Source: Actinomyces sp. oral taxon 448 str. F0400 (lineage in GTDB: Bacteria; Actinomycetota; Actinomycetes; Actinomycetales; Actinomycetaceae). Taken from it: 63,003 bases of DNA. The DNA lies in assembly GCF_000220835.1 (NCBI RefSeq), contig NZ_GL985606.1, positions 116,794 to 179,796 of the forward strand. The letters run 5' to 3'. The notes under the pieces were generated by a model, which was not told where the DNA came from, made no database searches, and worked only from the letters and a program-made list of their open reading frames with translations. Shown in pieces: positions 33,748-43,677 of the stretch; within the stretch, counting starts at the first letter, position 1, and the number at the start of each line of letters is the position of its first letter. Made by a program: the position numbers and the translations under genes.

Positions 33748-36456
33748 ATGATCCAGTCACACCTCGTTGAGCCCACAACCGCCGTCTTCACACAGTTCAC
33801 CGACAATCTACGGACCGATCTCGGCCTCAACGCCGACGACTGGTCCAACGAGCGTATCCTTTTCTACACCATTTCTCCCCTGCTCCTCAACCTGCACAGG
33901 GCCAAGCACCTCGGCCGTCTTCACGCGGACACCTCCGAGCAACGGTTCGAGGAGTTCCAGACCGACTCGGGAACGCATGATTTCCTCGAGGGCTTCAAAC
34001 GAGACAATAAAGACATTATCGACCGGATCCTGGCCGACAACAACCGCGACCTGGCCTTCACCCGCTCCGCCGCCGCGGCACTCTCCCGGGACTGGTCGGC
34101 CCTGTTCGAGCACGGCTACGTCCCCACCGTCGAACCGGCCCGGCCGATCGAGGTCACCGCCATGGGCGACTGGCACGACCAGGAGCCCGCCGCACGTCTG
34201 ACCGCCGCCGGCGTCCGCCTGTTCCGCAAGGGCCATCCCAGTGCGAATGCCGCCATGATGACGTCGGTCTGGGCGGCGATCATGGACGGCTCTGACGACT
34301 CGCTCCTGCCCCTGACGTGGGAGGAGTCATTCAGATCGGGGGGCTACACCTGGTCCAAGGAGGTCAGTCGACTGCCGCTCACCAGCCCCGAGGAGGCCAG
34401 CGCCTACTACGCGCGCCTCGGTCAACTGCTGTTTCTGGCCTATTTGCTGCAGACCAGCGACCTCCACTATGAGAACATTATTCCGCACGGGGACTGCCCC
34501 GTCCTCGTCGATTCCGAGACCGTGGGCTCCGTGCGGCTCCTCCCCGCCAGAGCGCCCACCGCGGCCGCGCTGCATATCGTCGACCGGCTGGCGGACAGCG
34601 TGCTCTTGACCGGCATGCTGCCGCTGGGCGCGGCGGACAGCGGCGCCCCCGACGTCTCGGCCATCGCCGCGAACGAGCTGCGCCGCGAGATCCGGGTTCT
34701 CAAAGACGTGGCGACCGACAATATGCGCTTCGAGCGCCGCATGAACATCACGAAGGTCACGGACCACCTTCCCTTCACGCGCGCACAGTCCAACGGGAAG
34801 GAGACCCGTATCCGGTACGATCACTATGTTCCGTCACTCCTCACCGGCTTCCGCGAGGCCTACAACGCCTACCTGAGGAGCACCGACGGTGTGGCGGCGG
34901 CCGTCTCTCAGTGGGCCGAAGCGTGCGTGACGCGCGTCCTGGCCAGGAACACCAGTGAGTACGTCGCCGTCCGTCAGGCCCTCGGCAGCCAGCGATTCAA
35001 GGGCCGTGCCGACGATGTACTCGACCACCTGCGCCGTTCGAACACCGCGCTCGCCGGGCCCCTCATCGACTCGGAGTGCGAGAGTCTGCGCGCGGGCCTC
35101 ATCCCCTCCTTCCGCTGCGACCTCACGTCGAGGAACGTCGTCGACGAGAGCGGCCGCACGGTCTGCGTCCTCGACTCAAGCCCCTACAGCACGGTGCTCG
35201 ACCACATGGCGGGACTGTCTGCCGCGGACCGGGACTTCCAGATGAACATCATCACCTTCGCCCTGGTCGGTGCCCAGCAGATGCAGGCCCATCGCTGGAG
35301 CGACCCCTCCCGCCGGGCCGAAGCGATCCGGCCCGCCCGCACCTCACCGGTCGCGACGGCCATCGACACCCTGCGCGAGCAGATCGGCGATGCTATGGTC
35401 ACCGGCCCGGACGACTCCGTGAGCTGGGAGAGCGTAACGGTCGACGACAGGGACAATCTCGTCATCAGTCCCCTCTCCGACGGGATCTACAACGGCATCC
35501 AGGGCGTCCAGCACGCCCTCGGACAAGATGTCACCCCGGTCAGCCCCCAGATCCTGGCCCAGGACGCGTCACGCTCGGTCTACCTCGGCCCGTCGAGCCC
35601 CCTCCTCACCCAGCACTCGCCCGACATCGACCCGCGGGAGTCCGTCAAAGACGACTCCGTGTACGACGTCATAGGGGGCAGCGCCGGAATCATCCTCTCA
35701 TGGCGCCACGCCCGGGACCTCGCGGAGATCGACGTGATAGACGCGCTGGCGCAGCACCTGGTCGACTCCCGGGACACCTCAGCCGACGTCCTCCAGTGGC
35801 CGCTGGAGCGAAAGAACCGGCTCAATAACGCCAGCTTCGCCCACGGAAACGCTGGAATCGGCACCGCCCTGCTCGTGGCCGGGGTGACAACCGGACGCCG
35901 GGAGTACGTCGAGGTGGGGCTGGCCGCCCTGCAGACCGACGAGCGCCTGCGCACCGCCGACGGCATGTGGCAGGACCTGCGCATAGAGGAGGCGCCGGCA
36001 TCGAGCTCCCACTGGTGCCACGGGGCGACCGGACTGGCGGTCGCCAGGATCACCGCCCTCGAGCTCGACAAGCGCACCGGAGGCGATCTGCTCCCCGCAA
36101 CCGTCCGCGAGCGCTTCACGGACGACCTGCGCCGCGTGGCCGACTACCTGATCACCGCAATCCACGACACCGAGAGCTTCTCGCTGTGCCACGGCGTCGC
36201 CGGCAGCCTGTTGACACTGGACTACCTCGACAGGACATCAGCCGTCAGCGGCTACCACGCCCGGATCGCACAGGCCTTCGCCGAGGTCGCGGCGTTCGGC
36301 CTGGGCGGGGACTGGCGCTGCGGGACGGATACCCACCAGTCCTACGCGCTGATGACCGGCCTGGCGGGCGTCCTGCACGCCCTGCACGTCCACGCGGGTC
36401 CCCGCCCCACGCTGGAGCCGCTGCTCCCCATCACGCCCGAGGGCATGACCTCATGA
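33748..36456 (+). CDS. lanM: Class II lanthipeptide synthetase LanM
   Basis: 902 residues. The N-terminal two thirds are the dehydratase (DUF4135): WSKEVSRLPLTSPEEASAYY and the kinase-like TSDLHYENIIPHGDCPVLVD with SETVGSV. It phosphorylates and eliminates Ser/Thr in the precursor. The C-terminal LanC-like cyclase has the zinc ligands C757 (HWCHGATGL) and C814-H815 (LCHGVAGS), and closes thioether rings. The start is 79 nt after the precursor stop with GGAAG upstream. It overlaps lanT by ATGA. Confidence 0.95.
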   Translation: MIQSHLVEPTTAVFTQFTDNLRTDLGLNADDWSNERILFYTISPLLLNLHRAKHLGRLHADTSEQRFEEFQTDSGTHDFLEGFKRDNKDIIDRILADNNRDLAFTRSAAAALSRDWSALFEHGYVPTVEPARPIEVTAMGDWHDQEPAARLTAAGVRLFRKGHPSANAAMMTSVWAAIMDGSDDSLLPLTWEESFRSGGYTWSKEVSRLPLTSPEEASAYYARLGQLLFLAYLLQTSDLHYENIIPHGDCPVLVDSETVGSVRLLPARAPTAAALHIVDRLADSVLLTGMLPLGAADSGAPDVSAIAANELRREIRVLKDVATDNMRFERRMNITKVTDHLPFTRAQSNGKETRIRYDHYVPSLLTGFREAYNAYLRSTDGVAAAVSQWAEACVTRVLARNTSEYVAVRQALGSQRFKGRADDVLDHLRRSNTALAGPLIDSECESLRAGLIPSFRCDLTSRNVVDESGRTVCVLDSSPYSTVLDHMAGLSAADRDFQMNIITFALVGAQQMQAHRWSDPSRRAEAIRPARTSPVATAIDTLREQIGDAMVTGPDDSVSWESVTVDDRDNLVISPLSDGIYNGIQGVQHALGQDVTPVSPQILAQDASRSVYLGPSSPLLTQHSPDIDPRESVKDDSVYDVIGGSAGIILSWRHARDLAEIDVIDALAQHLVDSRDTSADVLQWPLERKNRLNNASFAHGNAGIGTALLVAGVTTGRREYVEVGLAALQTDERLRTADGMWQDLRIEEAPASSSHWCHGATGLAVARITALELDKRTGGDLLPATVRERFTDDLRRVADYLITAIHDTESFSLCHGVAGSLLTLDYLDRTSAVSGYHARIAQAFAEVAAFGLGGDWRCGTDTHQSYALMTGLAGVLHALHVHAGPRPTLEPLLPITPEGMTS

Positions 36457-38582
36457 GGACAATACTTCAGCAGTCCGAGCGCGACTGCCTGCTGGCCTGC
36501 TTCGCCATGACGCTCAGCACGTACGGCATCAACAGGCAGCCGTGGCAGCTGATCAGGCAGACCACCGCCTTCGAGTCGGAGGGCATCTCCGCGGCGGAGC
36601 TGCGCGCCCTCACCGCGGGCTACGGCCTGCGGCTGCGGGCCAGACGCGGGAGCCCGTCGGAGGTCTGGAGAGCTCTCACGGCGTCCCGGGAGACTTCGAT
36701 CGTGCACTTCACGCCCCACCACTATGTCGTGGTCAGAGCGGCGCGGAGCCGGCGGAAGATGCGGGTTCATGACCCGGCCATCGGCCGCTACGACCTCCGT
36801 GAGGAGGACTTCGAGGAGCGTGCGAGCGGCGCTATCTTCTCCTTTTACCCCCAGGATACCGCGCTGCTGGCGAAGCAGGCAGCGCGGACTCCGGGGAGGT
36901 ATGCCCTGCGCCGCGTCGTCAACGCCCTGGGCCAGCGCAGCCACCTCATGATGCTCCTGGCCTACCTCCTGACGCAGGTCAGCGCACTCGGCCTGTCCTG
37001 GGCGCTGCGCGACCTGGTCGACCAGCACCGGAGCGCGGCAGTATCCGCCCTCTTGGTGACCGGCATCCTGCTGGCGTCCGTCCTGTCCGTCGTCACAAAG
37101 GTGCACGGGACTGCCGCCGGGGCGCGCTCCTTCGATGCGAGGTACTCCAACCGACTCTTCTCGAGCCTGCTCGCCAAGCCGCTGGCCTACTTCGAGCGCA
37201 ACAGCCGCGGAAGCCTCATGGAAAGGCTCAGCTTCCGCTTCGCCATCCGTGACGCGATCATCGTCTCGGCCCTGCCGCAGATCGCATCCACGATCACGTC
37301 CGCGGTCATCATCGCCTACCTCGCTCTCCTCGACCCCTGGCTCGCCTGCGGCATCCTCGTCTGCTCGGCGGCGTTCCTGGCCATCAACCAGGTCCTCATA
37401 GGCGAGCAGAACTCGGCGAACGTCTCATACATCCTCAGGCAGCAGGAGTTCGGCCAGCTCGTTCAGCGCGACCTGGCGAGCATCGCCGACATGATCACCC
37501 TGGGGGTGACGGACTCGACCGCGACGGCGTGGGGGGAGTCCAACAGCAGGCTGACCGACTCCTACATCAAGGTCGTGCGGACGACCGGCTACTCGCAGGG
37601 GCTGTCGAGCATCTTCACGTTCCTGATCAGCGCCGGCCTGGCGCTCTACTCCGCCGCACGGTTCCAGTCGGGCGCCATGTCCCTGGGCACCCTCCTTATG
37701 ATCCAGGTCGCGGGCGGCTTGGTCGCCAGCGGTCTGAAGGACACGCTCACCCTCGTGGTGACTCTGAACCAGGTCCGTCAGAATACCGACCGACACACGG
37801 AGATATTCGACAGCACCGATGCTCAGCACTTCGTGGACCGCACTGTCGCGTCCCAGGACCTGATCGAGGCGGATGCGCTGACCATCGGGTTCGGGCGGAA
37901 CCGGGTCATCGACGACGTCAGCCTGAGGATCGCCCCGGCGTCCAGGACATTCATCGTCGGGCCGTCGGGAAGCGGGAAGTCCACGCTCCTCAAGGGGCTC
38001 GTCGGCCTCCTCCCGCACACGGGTACCATCGCCCTGTCCCCCGGCCTCAGGGACCATCTGGGGGTCGCCTTCGCGGAGACGCGACCGGGAGGGGAGTCCG
38101 TCCGGCAGGCCCTCGACCCGCGCGGGGTCGGCCTGACGGACGACGATGGCCGGGCGGCTCTTGAGGCGGTGTCCCTGAGGGGACGGGTGACCCGGCTCCC
38201 GCTGGGGCTCGACTCCTACGTCTCCGAGGACGGGACCAACTTGTCGAACGGGGAGAGGAGGAGGCTCGCCATCGCCAAGGCGCTCGCGGCCGGTGACAGC
38301 CTCGTCCTGCTGGACGAGCCGTTCATCGGCCTCGACGAGCAGACCGTCCGTACGGTCTTCCGCCAGACGATCGGCGAGGACCGGTCTCGGGCCTTCCTCA
38401 TCGTCACGCACGACCTCGAGCTGATCGATGATGACGACGCCGTCATATTCGTCTCGGGATCGGGGACGATCACGGGTTCGACGCACGCCTCCCTGATCCG
38501 CCGATGCCCGGAGTACGCCGACTTCGTCGGCGCGGGGTCTGTCACGGCACGCCTTCGGGGCGGGGCGGGAGGAGACTCGTAG
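36453..38582 (+). CDS. lanT: LanT: C39 peptidase-ABC exporter for the lanthipeptide
   Basis: 709 residues. The peptidase domain has catalytic Cys in QSERDCLLACFAMTL, His in HFTPHHYVVVRA and Asp in VHDPA. Five or six membrane helices follow, then an ATPase with Walker A VGPSGSGKSTLLKGLVG, a variant signature LSNGERRRLAIAKAL (LSGGQ usual) and LVLLDEPFIGLDEQT. It cuts the leader after GA and exports the peptide. Start overlaps lanM stop. Confidence 0.94.
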   Translation: MRTILQQSERDCLLACFAMTLSTYGINRQPWQLIRQTTAFESEGISAAELRALTAGYGLRLRARRGSPSEVWRALTASRETSIVHFTPHHYVVVRAARSRRKMRVHDPAIGRYDLREEDFEERASGAIFSFYPQDTALLAKQAARTPGRYALRRVVNALGQRSHLMMLLAYLLTQVSALGLSWALRDLVDQHRSAAVSALLVTGILLASVLSVVTKVHGTAAGARSFDARYSNRLFSSLLAKPLAYFERNSRGSLMERLSFRFAIRDAIIVSALPQIASTITSAVIIAYLALLDPWLACGILVCSAAFLAINQVLIGEQNSANVSYILRQQEFGQLVQRDLASIADMITLGVTDSTATAWGESNSRLTDSYIKVVRTTGYSQGLSSIFTFLISAGLALYSAARFQSGAMSLGTLLMIQVAGGLVASGLKDTLTLVVTLNQVRQNTDRHTEIFDSTDAQHFVDRTVASQDLIEADALTIGFGRNRVIDDVSLRIAPASRTFIVGPSGSGKSTLLKGLVGLLPHTGTIALSPGLRDHLGVAFAETRPGGESVRQALDPRGVGLTDDDGRAALEAVSLRGRVTRLPLGLDSYVSEDGTNLSNGERRRLAIAKALAAGDSLVLLDEPFIGLDEQTVRTVFRQTIGEDRSRAFLIVTHDLELIDDDDAVIFVSGSGTITGSTHASLIRRCPEYADFVGAGSVTARLRGGAGGDS

Positions 38583-38624
38583 CATGGGCGCGGCGATTCT
38601 CGCACTGCTGGTAAGGAGGTTGCG

Positions 38625-40217
38625 ATGACGCCCTGGGTCCCAGCGGTGCGACGGACGGTCCCGCACCTGCCTGAGGTCGTCCTGTCCGCGCTGTTCGTCG
38701 CACTGTTCCTCGTCTGGAGCTGGCTGGTCCTGACCGGGTGCACCGCCGCTGTCGACCGCATCCGCCCACTCTTCCTCCCGCCGCGCTCCTACGCGGGTCA
38801 GATCGCCGAGGCCTTCTCCCTGGTCACCCACCCCCTCGTCATTGTCATCGCCATCGCGGGTGTCACCGTCTTCTCCTTCAGGCGACGCATGCGGCGCCTG
38901 GCCCTGGCCCTGACCGTCGCCGCCGCAGGCATCCCCCTGCAGACGATCCTCGCCCTGACCACCCACCGCGCCCGGCCGCACACCGCTTTCGCCGACTCGA
39001 TCTCTCACTTCGGGGGCGCCTACCCGGCCAGCCATGTCACCGCCATGACCCTGGGCGCCTGGGTCCTCGTCACTCTCACCCGTGCTCACCGGCGCCCCAC
39101 CTCCTCGGTCGCCCAATGGGTCGGGGTCGGCGTCGGCGCCGTCGCACTGACCGCCGCGTGCCAGTGGATCATGGGCCTGGCCCACCTGTCCGACATCGTG
39201 GGCGGGCTGCTGCTGGGGGCCGCGGTGGCCAACCTGGCACTGAGCGCCGGCGGTGTCGACTCGATCCTGTCCGCCTGGGCGCGGCTGGGCCTACCGCGCG
39301 AGAGCACCGATAAGCGAGCCGCCGTCATTTTCAACCCGGCCAAATTCGACGACCTGTCGCTGCTGCGGCGCCGCGTCGAGGCCGAGGTGCTCGCCGCGGG
39401 GTGGAGCCCGACCCTCTGGCTGGAGACCACAGTCGACGATCCCGGTCACGAGCCGGCCGGGCGGGCGCTCGACGCCGGCGTCGACCTCGTCCTGGTGGCC
39501 GGCGGGGACGGAACGGTACGGGCCGTCTCCACCGAGCTGGCCGGCACCGGCGTGCCCATGGCGCTGCTGCCCTCGGGCACCGGCAACCTGTTGGCCCGCA
39601 ATCTCGGCGTGCCTATGGACACCGACGCCGCCCTGCGCCTGGCGCTGCACGGGCGCGCCCGGGCGATCGACGTCGTGCGCTGCGAGACCGACGCCCCAGG
39701 CGGTGAAAGCGCGATGACCCAGCGCTTCGTCGTCATGGCGGGCCTGGGGCTGGACGCCCAGATCATGGAGGACACGAGCGACGACCTCAAAAGGGTCATC
39801 CGCGCCGGCGCCTACGCGGTGGCCGCGGTGCAGAACGCGGCGCCGGTCCCTTTCACTGCGACAGTCGCCCTCGACGACGGCGAGCCCGTCGAGCAGCAGG
39901 TGGTGATGGCGCTGCTGGGCAACGTCGGCACGATCACCGGCGGGGTGACGCTGTTCCCGCACGCCTCGCCGTCGGACGGCAAGGTGGACCTCATGCTCGC
40001 CAGCCCCGGAAAGGTGGCCGACTGGGCGCGGCTGGGGGCGCAGATCCTCACCGGCCGGGACCAGAAGGGCTTCTCGACGACCTCGGCGTCCCGGATGCGC
40101 ATCGCGACTGATAGGCCGGTCCCCTTCGAGCTCGACGGCGACACCACCGGCACCACCCGCTCGCTCACGGTCGAGATCGAGCCCGAAGCGCTCCTGGTTG
40201 TCGCTCCCGAGGCGTGA
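38625..40217 (+). CDS. PAP2 phosphatase-diacylglycerol kinase fusion
   Basis: 530 residues, ATG with AAGGAGG upstream. The N-terminal half is a membrane PAP2 phosphatase: RARPHTAF (motif 1), YPASHVTAM (motif 2) and LAHLSDIVGGLLLG (motif 3). The C-terminal half from about residue 230 is a DAGK/LCB5 lipid kinase: AAVIFNPAKFDD, LVLVAGGDGTVRAVSTELAG and ALLPSGTGNLLARNLG. One chain could both remove and add phosphate on lipids; the fusion is known in actinobacteria. It begins 42 nt after lanT and might be cotranscribed, but a role in the lanthipeptide is not implied. Confidence 0.9.
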   Translation: MTPWVPAVRRTVPHLPEVVLSALFVALFLVWSWLVLTGCTAAVDRIRPLFLPPRSYAGQIAEAFSLVTHPLVIVIAIAGVTVFSFRRRMRRLALALTVAAAGIPLQTILALTTHRARPHTAFADSISHFGGAYPASHVTAMTLGAWVLVTLTRAHRRPTSSVAQWVGVGVGAVALTAACQWIMGLAHLSDIVGGLLLGAAVANLALSAGGVDSILSAWARLGLPRESTDKRAAVIFNPAKFDDLSLLRRRVEAEVLAAGWSPTLWLETTVDDPGHEPAGRALDAGVDLVLVAGGDGTVRAVSTELAGTGVPMALLPSGTGNLLARNLGVPMDTDAALRLALHGRARAIDVVRCETDAPGGESAMTQRFVVMAGLGLDAQIMEDTSDDLKRVIRAGAYAVAAVQNAAPVPFTATVALDDGEPVEQQVVMALLGNVGTITGGVTLFPHASPSDGKVDLMLASPGKVADWARLGAQILTGRDQKGFSTTSASRMRIATDRPVPFELDGDTTGTTRSLTVEIEPEALLVVAPEA

Positions 40218-40354
40218 GCGAGGATCGGAGGGCCCAGCGGTGGCGTTCCCGGTCCGGCGCACCTGATCGAGCGGGCGAGACGGCGCCGCGTCGTCGCAGC
40301 AGGTCGAGTCGGTCCATGTCCGTTCGGCATGTCTCCCTCCCATGCGGCTCGCGC

Positions 40355-40888
40355 TCAGGAACCTGAGGAGGGATCGGCTGACCCGACGGCTCGGGCAGAA
40401 TCAACGGGCTGAGTCGGCACGATCAGCTCAGCCGACTCAATCAGGAAGGTCTCCAGGGCCGAGCGCCCGACCGGGGACAGGCCGGCGCGCAGCTCGTCGT
40501 CGACCTCCCGTGCGGCATCGATGCCGCGGGCGAGAAGCCGGCGTCCCTCCGCGGTGATCTCGATCGTGCGCGCTCTGCGGTCGGTGGGTGAGCGGACCCG
40601 GCGAACAGCTCCGAGGTCGACGAGCCGGTCCACGAGCGAGACGACCAGGCTCGGGGCCACATGCATCCGGAATGCGATCTCCCGCTGAGACCGGGCGGTC
40701 CCCGCGTCGACAACGGCGAGCAGCCCCACCTGCTTGGGGGTCAGCCCGGTGCCGTCCATCCGCTCGGAGAAGGACCTCGTGACCCGCGCGCCCAGGACTC
40801 CCAGCCGGAAGCACGCCGCCGACAGGATCGCCTCGCCGCCTTCTCCCCCACTCGTACTCGCTTCATCCGCTTCCTCCTCCACGAACAT
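40355..40888 (-). CDS. MarR-family regulator
   Basis: 177 residues from MFVEEEADEAS, preferred over ATG at 40909 because a TACTGT box precedes it by 6 nt. Winged helix visible in GLTPKQVGLLAVVDAG, SQREIAFRMHVAPSLVVSLV and RSPTDRRARTIEIT. It is divergent from a small membrane protein, which is the probable target. Confidence 0.85.
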   Translation of the reverse strand: MFVEEEADEASTSGGEGGEAILSAACFRLGVLGARVTRSFSERMDGTGLTPKQVGLLAVVDAGTARSQREIAFRMHVAPSLVVSLVDRLVDLGAVRRVRSPTDRRARTIEITAEGRRLLARGIDAAREVDDELRAGLSPVGRSALETFLIESAELIVPTQPVDSARAVGSADPSSGS

Positions 40889-40894
40889 AATGTT

Positions 40895-40900
40895 ACAGTA
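40895..40900 (-). promoter_or_regulatory. TACTGT -10 box, leaderless marR start
   Basis: TACTGT on the minus strand is followed after 6 nt by the ATG at 40888. The surrounding 50 nt are AT-rich and contain the divergent start. Confidence 0.5.
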
Positions 40901-40941
40901 CAGAATCATTCATTATTGAACGATCTGAGGTTGTGATCCTG

Positions 40942-41289
40942 ATGCCCTGGTGGCTCACCCTGCTGAACTCGGTCGCAGGTGCCGGCTCCGCCGGCATCGC
41001 GGCCGCAGCCGCGGCACGGCCGGAGCTCATCGCGCCGCCCGGGACCGACCCCAGCGCCCGCTTCTACCCGACCATGTACGCGGCACGAGCCGTGCCCTTC
41101 GGGTTGCTGGTCACCGCGGTCTGCTGGCTCGCGTCCGCGTACCCGCTGACTCCGTTCATCCTGGCCGTCGCCGCGCTCGCTCAATTCGGAGACGCCGTCA
41201 TCGGCGGCCTACGGCGTCTTCCGGGCATGGCGGCGGGGGCGGCGCTCGCCGGCGTCTGCCACGCCGTCGGCGCTATCGTCCTCTTCTGA
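40942..41289 (+). CDS. Small membrane protein of unknown function
   Basis: 115 residues; GTG at 40933 is an alternative start, but CTGAGG is better spaced for the ATG. Helices WWLTLLNSVAGAGSAGIAAA, FGLLVTAVCWLASAYPL, FILAVAALAQFGDAVIGGL and GAALAGVCHAVGAIVLF. Size and layout resemble DUF4267-type proteins, unverified. Divergent from marR. Confidence 0.65.
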   Translation: MPWWLTLLNSVAGAGSAGIAAAAAARPELIAPPGTDPSARFYPTMYAARAVPFGLLVTAVCWLASAYPLTPFILAVAALAQFGDAVIGGLRRLPGMAAGAALAGVCHAVGAIVLF

Positions 41290-41345
41290 TCGGCCGTGCC
41301 GGGTCGGCCACTATCCGCCGCCTAAATGAGCCGAGGAGATTCCAT

Positions 41346-41351
41346 TAAGCT
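41346..41351 (+). promoter_or_regulatory. TAAGCT -10 box, leaderless start
   Basis: TAAGCT followed after 6 nt by the GTG at 41358. Confidence 0.5.
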
Positions 41352-41357
41352 CTGTCC

Positions 41358-42578
41358 GTGGGCCGAGAGCGCGTGCTGCTGACAGAGGGGTCGAGTCTGA
41401 CGGCCCGCGAGTTCGTTACCGTCCTGGGCATCCGCGGATTCGAGGTGGAGGTCGCCTCCCCGAGCCGATTCCCGCTGGCGTCGTTCAGCAGATGGTGTCG
41501 AGCCGTGCACCGCCTGCCACCTGCCGGGACCGACCCTGTCGGCTACCTGCGCGCTCTCGACGCCCTGCTGGCCACCGGGCGCTACGAGGCACTGCTGGCC
41601 ACCCATGAGCAGGCGTGGCTACTCGCGGCAGGACAACGGCACCTGCCGCACGCCACCGGGCGCCTGGCCGTCGCCAGCGCAGAGGCCTTCGCACGGGTGC
41701 AGTCGAAGATCGCCTTCGCTTCCCTGTGCGATCAGCTCGCCATCCCCCAGCCGACCTGGAGCGAGGTGCGCGAGGAGGAGGACCTGGACCGTATCGAATA
41801 TCCGGTGTGGGTCAAGGCCGCCCACTCGACCGCTGGACGCGGTGTGCGTCGAGCCCGAACGCGTGCAGAGGCGGTCTCGGCGTGGCGGGGTCTCGCTCAC
41901 GCCGGGGCCGAGGGGGCGGGCGTCATGGTGCAGGCTCCGGCCGCGGGGGCCTACCGGCAGGTTGCCGGGCTCTTCGAAGGCGGCCGGCTGGTCGCGGCCG
42001 CCTGCTCCCAGCGCATCGGGACCGGTGCGGGCGGCTCCGCGGCGGCCCGCCTATCGGTATCAGACCCGGATGCGGTCGGAGTCGTCACGCGTCTGGGGGC
42101 GGAGCTGGGCTGGCACGGCGGTCTCACGTGCGACTACTTCCGCGACGACGCTGGACGTAACCTGTTCATCGAGTGCAATCCCCGCACCACCGAGCCCGCC
42201 AACGCCGCTGCGGCGGGTGTCGACCTGCCGGCGCTCTCCATCGCCCTGGCCACCGGTCGTCCACTGCCCCGGCGTCCGCTCATCGCCAGGGCCGGAGCGC
42301 GCACACGCTCGACCATGGCGCTCGCTCTGGGCGCGGCCGAGGCCCAGGGGACCCGCCGAGCGGTCGCCGGCGCGCTCAAGCGGGCCCTGACCGCTCGTCC
42401 GCCCCTTCAAGGTAGTCGCGAGGTCCTGACCCCCGTCCTGCGGGACCCGCCCAGTGCGGTCGCTGCCCTGGCCGGCGTCGGCACCGTCCTCGTGCGGCCC
42501 GGCGCCGTCACGGCTCTGGCGGGCGGCGCCGTCGACGCCTACGCCATCACGCCGCGCACCATCGCCCGGCTGGCCTGA
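41358..42578 (+). CDS. ATP-grasp ligase-like protein
   Basis: 406 residues from GTG. ATP-grasp features: QSKIAFASLCDQLAIPQPTW, PVWVKAAHSTAGRGVRRART (ATP loop) and LFIECNPRTTEPANAAA, which holds metal-binding Glu and Asn. Such enzymes join a carboxylate to an amine; the substrate is unknown. An N-terminal pre-ATP-grasp region precedes it. Two segments of this gene are repeated in degraded form at 44957-45147. Confidence 0.8.
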   Translation: MGRERVLLTEGSSLTAREFVTVLGIRGFEVEVASPSRFPLASFSRWCRAVHRLPPAGTDPVGYLRALDALLATGRYEALLATHEQAWLLAAGQRHLPHATGRLAVASAEAFARVQSKIAFASLCDQLAIPQPTWSEVREEEDLDRIEYPVWVKAAHSTAGRGVRRARTRAEAVSAWRGLAHAGAEGAGVMVQAPAAGAYRQVAGLFEGGRLVAAACSQRIGTGAGGSAAARLSVSDPDAVGVVTRLGAELGWHGGLTCDYFRDDAGRNLFIECNPRTTEPANAAAAGVDLPALSIALATGRPLPRRPLIARAGARTRSTMALALGAAEAQGTRRAVAGALKRALTARPPLQGSREVLTPVLRDPPSAVAALAGVGTVLVRPGAVTALAGGAVDAYAITPRTIARLA

Positions 42579-43085
42579 GCACCGGCACCCGCTCCAAGCC
42601 GAGCCCCGCATCCCGTCATCGATCACGATCCGAAATAGCAGGACACCCACGTAGACCGCGTCGACCGCGTCCGTCACGAGGCCGCCATGACAGCGCCCGC
42701 GAAGGCCCACGGCAACGTGCGACGGACCACCAGTACCGCTAGTACCGCCGCCACCGGCGCCCAAGAGCACCACACACAAGCATGCCTTTCCGGGACGATT
42801 CGCTCTGCCACGGCAACCTTGGAAACTGGACGGCCCTCCGCCCGGTCGCAACCCGGACCGAGGCCCACGAACCCCTGGTCCCCTGCCTGGCTGAATCAGT
42901 CATCGCCACTACGAACCGGTCGAAGGCCGCTCGGAGAATCAGACCCGGATCCCCGCCGACTGCCTCTCGAAGTCCGTGACACGCTCACAGCACTGAGCAG
43001 CCGGACGCTGAACCTATGGACTGAGATCGTCGGACACGCACATCCACGAGGCGATGCGCGAAGTGAAGAACGCCGAGCAGGACGA
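42579..43085. other. 507 nt without an intact gene
   Basis: No ORF here has recognisable motifs. On the minus strand near 42610-42790, hydrophobic stretches (VAAVLAVLVVRRTLPWAFAG, then VYVGVLLFRIVI in another frame) suggest a frameshifted membrane-protein remnant. Upstream of the ATP-grasp end it could be the scar of a lost gene. Confidence 0.4.
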
Positions 43086-43472
43086 TCAGCTCAGGCCCGA
43101 GGTGTCAGTCGCGCACACGCGCAGGCGATGGCCATCAGGATCGACGGCAACGAAGGTGTAGCCGAAATCGAGCTCGGTCGGCTCCAGCATCATGGGCACG
43201 CCCAGCTCCCGCCACCGGGCATAGATGCGGTCGACATCATCGCGACCGACATCGCTCAGCGACAGCTCGCTGCCACCCACGTGAGGCTCGGCCGCAGGCT
43301 CAATCGCCGCCGCCTCCTGCAGACAGAGGGTCACGGCCCGCGACAAGGCGAAGACGGCGAACCCCTCAAAGGTCTCCTGCGGCCCGCGTCCGAGGATCCT
43401 GGAGTAGAAGGCGGTGCTGAGTTCGACGTCGGCGACGTAGAGGATGATGCTGTTCGGGCAGAAGTCCGGCAT
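43086..43472 (-). CDS. VOC/glyoxalase-fold protein
   Basis: 128 residues, ATG with AAGGA upstream. The double beta-alpha-beta-beta-beta pattern is seen in SIILYVADVELSTAFYSRIL and YTFVAVDPDGHRLRVC. Such proteins are metal-dependent enzymes or drug-binding proteins; the ligand is unknown. Confidence 0.8.
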   Translation of the reverse strand: MPDFCPNSIILYVADVELSTAFYSRILGRGPQETFEGFAVFALSRAVTLCLQEAAAIEPAAEPHVGGSELSLSDVGRDDVDRIYARWRELGVPMMLEPTELDFGYTFVAVDPDGHRLRVCATDTSGLS

Positions 43473-43677
43473 AGCCAGTCCTTATCTCACGACGGCCGGG
43501 GCGGCGCCCCGAAGAACAAAGCCGACGCTAACAGCGGTCGGCGACACCGTGCGGGGCACGCAGACGCTCGGCCCGGGCGACGCTCACGCCTCGACCACGC
43601 GGGAGCTGCTCGCGGGCCTGCCGGTGGTCATGGTCGCCCTGCGCCGAGAGACTCGGACCGAGCCGGCCGCCGAGCCC

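Noticed and set aside
42674-42868. Small minus-strand membrane ORF after the ATP-grasp gene
   Set aside because: One hydrophobic stretch and a frame change; no start signal. Kept only as a possible remnant.
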